From an uncultured Ectothiorhodospiraceae bacterium (GTDB lineage Bacteria; Pseudomonadota; Gammaproteobacteria; Nitrococcales; Nitrococcaceae), in NCBI GenBank assembly GCA_913055565.1, contig CAJXKP010000001.1, positions 62,001 through 126,000 on the forward strand: a stretch of 64,000 nucleotides of DNA, given 5' to 3'. Within the stretch, counting starts at the first letter, position 1. Each line of letters opens with the position of its first letter. The notes beneath the pieces are model-generated. The model had not been told where the DNA came from. It worked only from the letters and a program-made list of their open reading frames with translations, and did not search any database. This document shows, one piece after another, positions 60,324-64,000 of the stretch. A program made the translations under genes and the position numbers.

Positions 60324-60905
60324 CTACAAACCGAGTTGGGCCATGGCGTCATGGATCTCCTGGATACGCTGAGTATCGCCACCACGGTCCGGATGGTGCT
60401 GCATGACCAAACGCCTGTAGGTCGCCTTAATCTCGTCATCGGTAACTGGATCACTAAGCCCGAGGCTAGCTAACGCTGACTCACGGCGCTCATCCCCGCG
60501 CTTGATGAGCCGCCAGAATTCCCCCATTAGCCGCTCGATCCGGTCGCGATCCAATTCCAGATTCGACCGATCCAAGTAGAAGGCGCGTACGGGGTCGGTC
60601 GTGTCCAACGAACCACCATCCGCTGCGGTTTGCGGCAGTGATCGTAGCCGACAGCGCAGACAGCCCACTTCCACTTGGCTGTCCGTGAGCGTCGCATCCA
60701 GGCAATACAGGACATGGAAGAGGATGAAATGCGTCCGATACAGCGACACGGGATCACTCAGAGCGTCGTCATCAAACTCGGCGAGATCGTCGTCGCGCTG
60801 CAGGGCACGGATCAGGTCGAACTCACTGAGCCCCTCGGGGTGCGCGCGCAGTAACGCGAGCAGCGGCGCCTCAATATGGGGCCATGGATGCGCTGCCTCT
60901 GCCAT
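60324..60905 (-). CDS. DnaJ-related protein
   Basis: A 193-residue protein with an N-terminal DNAJ_related region (PLLALLRAHPEGLSEFDLIR, then LFHVLYCLD) and a C-terminal J domain (about residues 140-190, ALASLGLSDPVTDDEIKATY with the HPD motif in VMQHHPDRGGD). It should stimulate a DnaK-type chaperone, but no client is known. Two cysteines (CLRCR) lie in the middle. It is transcribed divergently from priA across a 339-base gap. Confidence 0.88.
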   Translation of the reverse strand: MAEAAHPWPHIEAPLLALLRAHPEGLSEFDLIRALQRDDDLAEFDDDALSDPVSLYRTHFILFHVLYCLDATLTDSQVEVGCLRCRLRSLPQTAADGGSLDTTDPVRAFYLDRSNLELDRDRIERLMGEFWRLIKRGDERRESALASLGLSDPVTDDEIKATYRRLVMQHHPDRGGDTQRIQEIHDAMAQLGL

Positions 60906-61244
60906 GCGATGAGTCTAGCATCTATCGGATGATAGGCATCGATAGCCGCCGAGTTATCCACTGGACTAATCGGTCGTCAAGACTTGACAAAGCCCCTGAC
61001 CGCCTAAACCGCCATTTAGCCGGCGCTGCAACCCGGAATCTCGTAAGTCCCTGTTTTTAATAACTAACGCAACTACTGGTGGGTTTCTCGCCAATGCAAA
61101 GACCAGCTCACCACAACGGGGACTTACGTCATTCCCGCCCATTTTCTCCACATATTTATCCACAACTTCTGTGGACGAACGTGAGCTTGATAACCCACCG
61201 CGTGGCGGCGATCATCCACCCGCCAAACCCAGCGGTTGGAACCC
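60906..61244. promoter_or_regulatory. Gap upstream of priA with DnaA-box cluster and inverted repeat
   Basis: No gene is present. It holds a perfect DnaA box TTATCCACA (61156-61164), near-boxes TTCTCCACA (61144-61152) and TTATCCACT (60954-60962), and an opposed TGTGGACGA (61170-61178). A 10-bp inverted repeat, CGTAAGTCCC (61042-61051) and GGGACTTACG (61118-61127), brackets an AT-rich patch (TTTTTAATAACTAA). It may be a DnaA-controlled promoter or a replication-related site. Confidence 0.45.
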
Positions 61245-63443
61245 ATGCCTCAGCCCAACGTGCGCATCGCCGTACCCGGCCCTTTCTACGAGGGCTTCGA
61301 TTACGCCTGGCCCCATGATGGCCTAGCGCCTCGACGCGGCATGCGGGTCCGAGTGGGATTTGGCCGCCGTGAATGTGTCGGTCTCATCGTGGCCACCGAC
61401 GTCGAGACCAGCATCGCCGAGTCACGCCTGCGCGAGGTCAGCGATGCCCTCGACATCAGCCCCGTGCTCGCCGAACCGCTGCTGGATTTCATCCTATGGG
61501 CGGCGCGCTATTACCACTACCCACCGGGGGACGCCATTTATACCGCGCTACCCCGTTGGCTGCGCGAGGGCCGCCCGGCAGAGCCCAGTAACGAGACCTA
61601 CTGGCAACTGACCGACGCCGGGCGTGACATGGACCCGGACACGCTCGCGCGGCGGGCGCGCCGCCAGGCGAGCCTCCTCGCCCGCCTCCAGGCCCGTGGC
61701 GAACTGGGCGCCGGGCATTTCCCCGAGGGCCAGGGCGATTGGCGCGGCGGCCTCCAACGCCTCACCGAGCGCGGCCTGGCCGAGCCCATCAGCCGCCCCG
61801 CCTACGCCCTCATACGTGGCCACGGCACCGCCAGCGCACCGGCGCTCAACGCCGACCAGGCCACAGCGGCCCGCGCCCTCAGTGGCGAGCAAGGCTTCCA
61901 GACCGTACTGCTCGACGGCGTCACGGGCAGCGGTAAAACGGCCGTCTACCTGGCCGCTATTGAGGACATCCTGGCACGTGGCCTTCAGGTGTTGGTGATC
62001 GTTCCGGAGATCGGGCTCACGCCGCAATTGGTAGACCGGTTCGCGGAGCGCCTGGACCACCCTCTCGTCGTGCTCCATTCCGGGCTCAGTGACGGCGAGC
62101 GCCTGGGGGCCTGGCTCGCAGCGCGCGACGGCGAGGCCGGCGTGATCATCGGCACCCGATCGGCGGTGTTCACCCCCCTGGCACGGCCCGGCTTAATCGT
62201 CGTTGATGAAGAGCACGACACGTCCCTGAAACAGCAGGAGGGCTTTCGCTATCAGGCGCGCGACATGGCCGTGGCTCGAGCCAGCCGCCTAGCCATCCCG
62301 GTCGCGCTCGGCTCTGCGACCCCTTCCCTGGAGAGCCTCGATAACGTCCGCCGAGGTCGCTATCATCATCGACGACTCCCTGCGCGCGCCACCGGCGCCG
62401 CCATGCCAGCATTTCGTCTCCTCGATATTCGCGGACGCTCCCTGCGCCACGGGCTATCGGCGGCCCTTTTGGAGCAGACCCGCGAGCACCTCGATCAAGG
62501 CGGGCAGGTACTGCTGTTCCTCAATCGCCGCGGCTATGCGCCAACGCTGCTCTGTCATGAGTGCGGCTGGGTTGCAGAGTGTCAGCGCTGCGATGCGCGC
62601 TATACCTACCATCAGGCCGGGCGCCGGCTCCACTGCCATCACTGCGATTCAGCGGGCGGCGTGCCGATCGCGTGCCCGGCCTGCGCCAGCCCGGATCTCA
62701 GGGCGGTGGGCGTCGGCACCGAGCGCCTGGAGGAGGTGCTGTCCGAAGAGCTCCCCGAGACTGCACTCGTGCGCATCGACCGCGATAGTACCCGCCGCAA
62801 AGGCGAGTTCGAGCGACGTCTGGAGCGCGCGCGCAACGGTGATGCTCGCCTGCTCCTCGGGACCCAGATGCTAGCCAAGGGCCACCACCTGCCGGCCGTG
62901 ACCATGGTTGGCATCATCGACGCCGACCAGGGCCTGTTCGGTAGCGATTTTCGCGCCCCCGAACGCCTCGCGCAGCTCATTATCCAGGTTGCCGGCCGCG
63001 CCGGGCGTGCGGACCGCCCCGGCGAGGTCGCCATCCAGACCCATCAGCCCGAGCATCCCCTGCTACAACAACTCATCCAACGCGGCTACCCAGCGTTCGC
63101 CGCCGATGCCCTCGCGGAGCGTCAGCAAGCGGGGCTACCCCCCTTTAGCGCCCTCGCCCTGCTGCGCGCTGAGGCCGTCACCGAGGAGGCACCCGAGGCA
63201 TTTCTGGCTGAGGCCGCCGAGCTGGCCGGCGCCGCGCGCGAGGTGGGCGTCCATTGCCTGGGCCCTATGCCAGCCCCGATGCCGCGCCGGGCAGGGCGCT
63301 ATCGGGCGCAATTGCTACTCCAGAGCACCGAGCGTCAACCGCTCCAGCGCCTGCTCGCGCGCATGACCCCAATGCTGAAGGGGCTCGACCATGCACGGCG
63401 TGTGCGTTGGTCGCTCGATGTTGACCCCGCCGAGATGCTTTAG
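61245..63443 (+). CDS. priA: Primosomal protein N' (replication restart helicase PriA)
   Basis: 3'-5' helicase that reloads the replisome at stalled forks. It has 732 residues. The N-terminal 3'BD domain (VRIAVPGPFYEGFDYAW) is followed by the helicase motifs LDGVTGSGKTAVYLAAIEDI and VVDEEHDTSLKQQEGFRY. A zinc-binding insertion has eight Cys (CHECGWVAECQRC, CHHC, CPAC). Motifs V and VI are GTQMLAKGHHLPAVTMVG and QVAGRAGRADRPG. The ATG 61245 was chosen over TTG 61236. Its TAG stop lies inside the target duplication of a mobile element. Confidence 0.98.
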   Translation: MPQPNVRIAVPGPFYEGFDYAWPHDGLAPRRGMRVRVGFGRRECVGLIVATDVETSIAESRLREVSDALDISPVLAEPLLDFILWAARYYHYPPGDAIYTALPRWLREGRPAEPSNETYWQLTDAGRDMDPDTLARRARRQASLLARLQARGELGAGHFPEGQGDWRGGLQRLTERGLAEPISRPAYALIRGHGTASAPALNADQATAARALSGEQGFQTVLLDGVTGSGKTAVYLAAIEDILARGLQVLVIVPEIGLTPQLVDRFAERLDHPLVVLHSGLSDGERLGAWLAARDGEAGVIIGTRSAVFTPLARPGLIVVDEEHDTSLKQQEGFRYQARDMAVARASRLAIPVALGSATPSLESLDNVRRGRYHHRRLPARATGAAMPAFRLLDIRGRSLRHGLSAALLEQTREHLDQGGQVLLFLNRRGYAPTLLCHECGWVAECQRCDARYTYHQAGRRLHCHHCDSAGGVPIACPACASPDLRAVGVGTERLEEVLSEELPETALVRIDRDSTRRKGEFERRLERARNGDARLLLGTQMLAKGHHLPAVTMVGIIDADQGLFGSDFRAPERLAQLIIQVAGRAGRADRPGEVAIQTHQPEHPLLQQLIQRGYPAFAADALAERQQAGLPPFSALALLRAEAVTEEAPEAFLAEAAELAGAAREVGVHCLGPMPAPMPRRAGRYRAQLLLQSTERQPLQRLLARMTPMLKGLDHARRVRWSLDVDPAEML

Positions 63444-63446
63444 CGG

Positions 63447-63610
63447 CAGCAATTCTAATTATGTGCCCCCAGGAGGGCGCGTGGTCGCGTTACTCCCTGC
63501 CGAGGGCGTCTGCGGCCACGGAAGGCCGCCGTCGAGCCTCCAGGGAGGGTTTATGGCGTCCCTCGGCAGGGGTAACGCGACCACCTCGAAGGCCAACATG
63601 AGAATTGCTG
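63447..63610 (+). mobile_element. MITE-like element, copy 3 (between priA and argS; inner segment reversed)
   Basis: A 164-bp element with ends CAGCAATTCTAATT and ATGAGAATTGCTG. The flanks CTTTAGCGG (63438-63446) and CTGTAGCGG (63611-63619) are a 9-bp duplication with one change. Parts: outer B 63447-63482, arm 63483-63510, inner 63511-63554, arm 63555-63582, outer A 63583-63610. The outer order on the plus strand is B then A, as in copy 1, but the inner segment reads TGCGGCC...GGTTTAT, as in copy 2. The inner part is thus reversed relative to the ends. Confidence 0.9.
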
Positions 63611-63629
63611 CTGTAGCGGCCTCACTATC

Positions 63630-63657
63630 TTGCACACCGTTGGTGAGCGCGCATAAT
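63630..63657 (+). promoter_or_regulatory. Candidate argS promoter
   Basis: TTGCAC (63630-63635) and CATAAT (63652-63657) with a 16-base spacer, 20 bases after the mobile element and 33 bases before the argS ATG. The -10 differs from consensus by one base. Confidence 0.5.
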
Positions 63658-63690
63658 GGCGGGCTTACCCGAGCGCGGCAGCTGTGGCCC

Positions 63691-64000
63691 ATGAAGCATC
63701 AGATCGCCCAGGACTTGCGCCAAGCCCTGGATCACCTCCAGAACCAAGGACAATTGCCGGCGGAAGCCGACGTCGCTGTTCAAGTCGAGCGCGGGCGCGG
63801 CGAAGAGCACGGCGATTTCGCCACTAATACCGCTATGCGCCTGGCCAAGCCAGCCAAGCGCTCGCCACGCGACATCGCCTTCGAGATCATCAATGCCCTG
63901 CCCGCTAACCCCTACGTCGAGCGCGTCGAGGTGGCCGGGCCCGGCTTCATTAATTTCTTCCTGACCGATGATGCCGCCCTGGCAGCGGTGGCGGCGGTCT
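63691..64000 (+). CDS. argS: Arginine--tRNA ligase (5' part; gene runs off the right edge)
   Basis: Charges tRNA-Arg with arginine. The first 103 codons are present, starting MKHQIAQDLRQALDHLQNQG. The N-terminal additional domain typical of ArgS is clear: GRGEEHGDFATNTAMRLAKP, ARSPRDIA-like KRSPRDIAFEIINALP and VERVEVAGPGFINFFLTDD. The catalytic domain lies beyond the window. priA-argS is a usual gammaproteobacterial neighbourhood. Confidence 0.93.
   Translation, partial: MKHQIAQDLRQALDHLQNQGQLPAEADVAVQVERGRGEEHGDFATNTAMRLAKPAKRSPRDIAFEIINALPANPYVERVEVAGPGFINFFLTDDAALAAVAAV

Noticed and set aside
60906-61244. Calling the priA upstream region the chromosomal origin oriC
   Set aside because: No dnaA, dnaN, gidA or parAB gene is nearby and only one box is perfect; the evidence supports a candidate DnaA-binding region only.

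Overview
This is a GC-rich, gene-dense stretch of a gammaproteobacterial chromosome. The gene orders bioB-F-C-D, gmk-rpoZ-spoT-ridA-recG, rph-rdgB-hemW, pilMNOPQ-aroK-aroB, gltB-gltD-hemE and priA-argS are typical of free-living Gammaproteobacteria. The cytochrome oxidase, ubiquinone genes (ubiC, ubiA), MlaA and type IV pilus secretin point to a respiring Gram-negative cell. The style, with many acidic residues and frequent GTG or TTG starts, suggests the Ectothiorhodospiraceae (Halorhodospira/Spiribacter-like), but that placement is an inference. No rRNA, tRNA or CRISPR array was found.

Layout. 0-2.5 kb (minus): DUF2244 protein, coxB and the 5' part of coxA. 2.6-6.4 kb (minus): biotin operon bioB-bioF-bioC-bioD, with a candidate BirA operator between bioB and the divergent comF. 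7.2-15.5 kb (minus): ubiA/ubiC, recG, ridA, spoT, rpoZ, gmk and a YicC-type RNase. 15.8-21.2 kb (mostly plus): rph, rdgB, hemW, a CPXCG protein, sirB2-like, DUF3135, type B L31 and gltA. 21-24.4 kb (minus): an unknown protein and PBP1A. 24.6-40.7 kb (plus): pilMNOPQ, aroK, aroB, dgt, gltB, gltD, hemE and a Nudix hydrolase. 40.7-56 kb: redox enzymes, hemB, aroE, an aspartoacylase/carbonic anhydrase/glutathione reductase operon, prlC, xthA, an alpha/beta hydrolase, mlaA, a kinase-exonuclease pair, an apparent sigma/anti-sigma fusion and an HNH endonuclease. 56-64 kb: pntAA-pntAB-pntB, small conserved proteins, priA and the start of argS.

The least ordinary material is non-coding. Three copies of a ~165-bp element (13786-13951, 38900-39064, 63447-63610) carry terminal inverted repeats and 9-bp target duplications, so they are non-autonomous transposable elements (MITE-like). 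Each has a 44-nt inner segment between 28-nt inverted arms. In the third copy this segment is reversed relative to the element's outer ends, yet in all three it keeps the same orientation relative to the downstream gene (rpoZ, hemE, argS). Also notable are a 446-residue protein that looks like an ECF sigma factor fused to an RskA-type anti-sigma factor, a DnaA-box cluster upstream of priA, a perfect hairpin in the L31 leader, a structured leader before pntAA, and a second small palindromic repeat after gltA and dgt.
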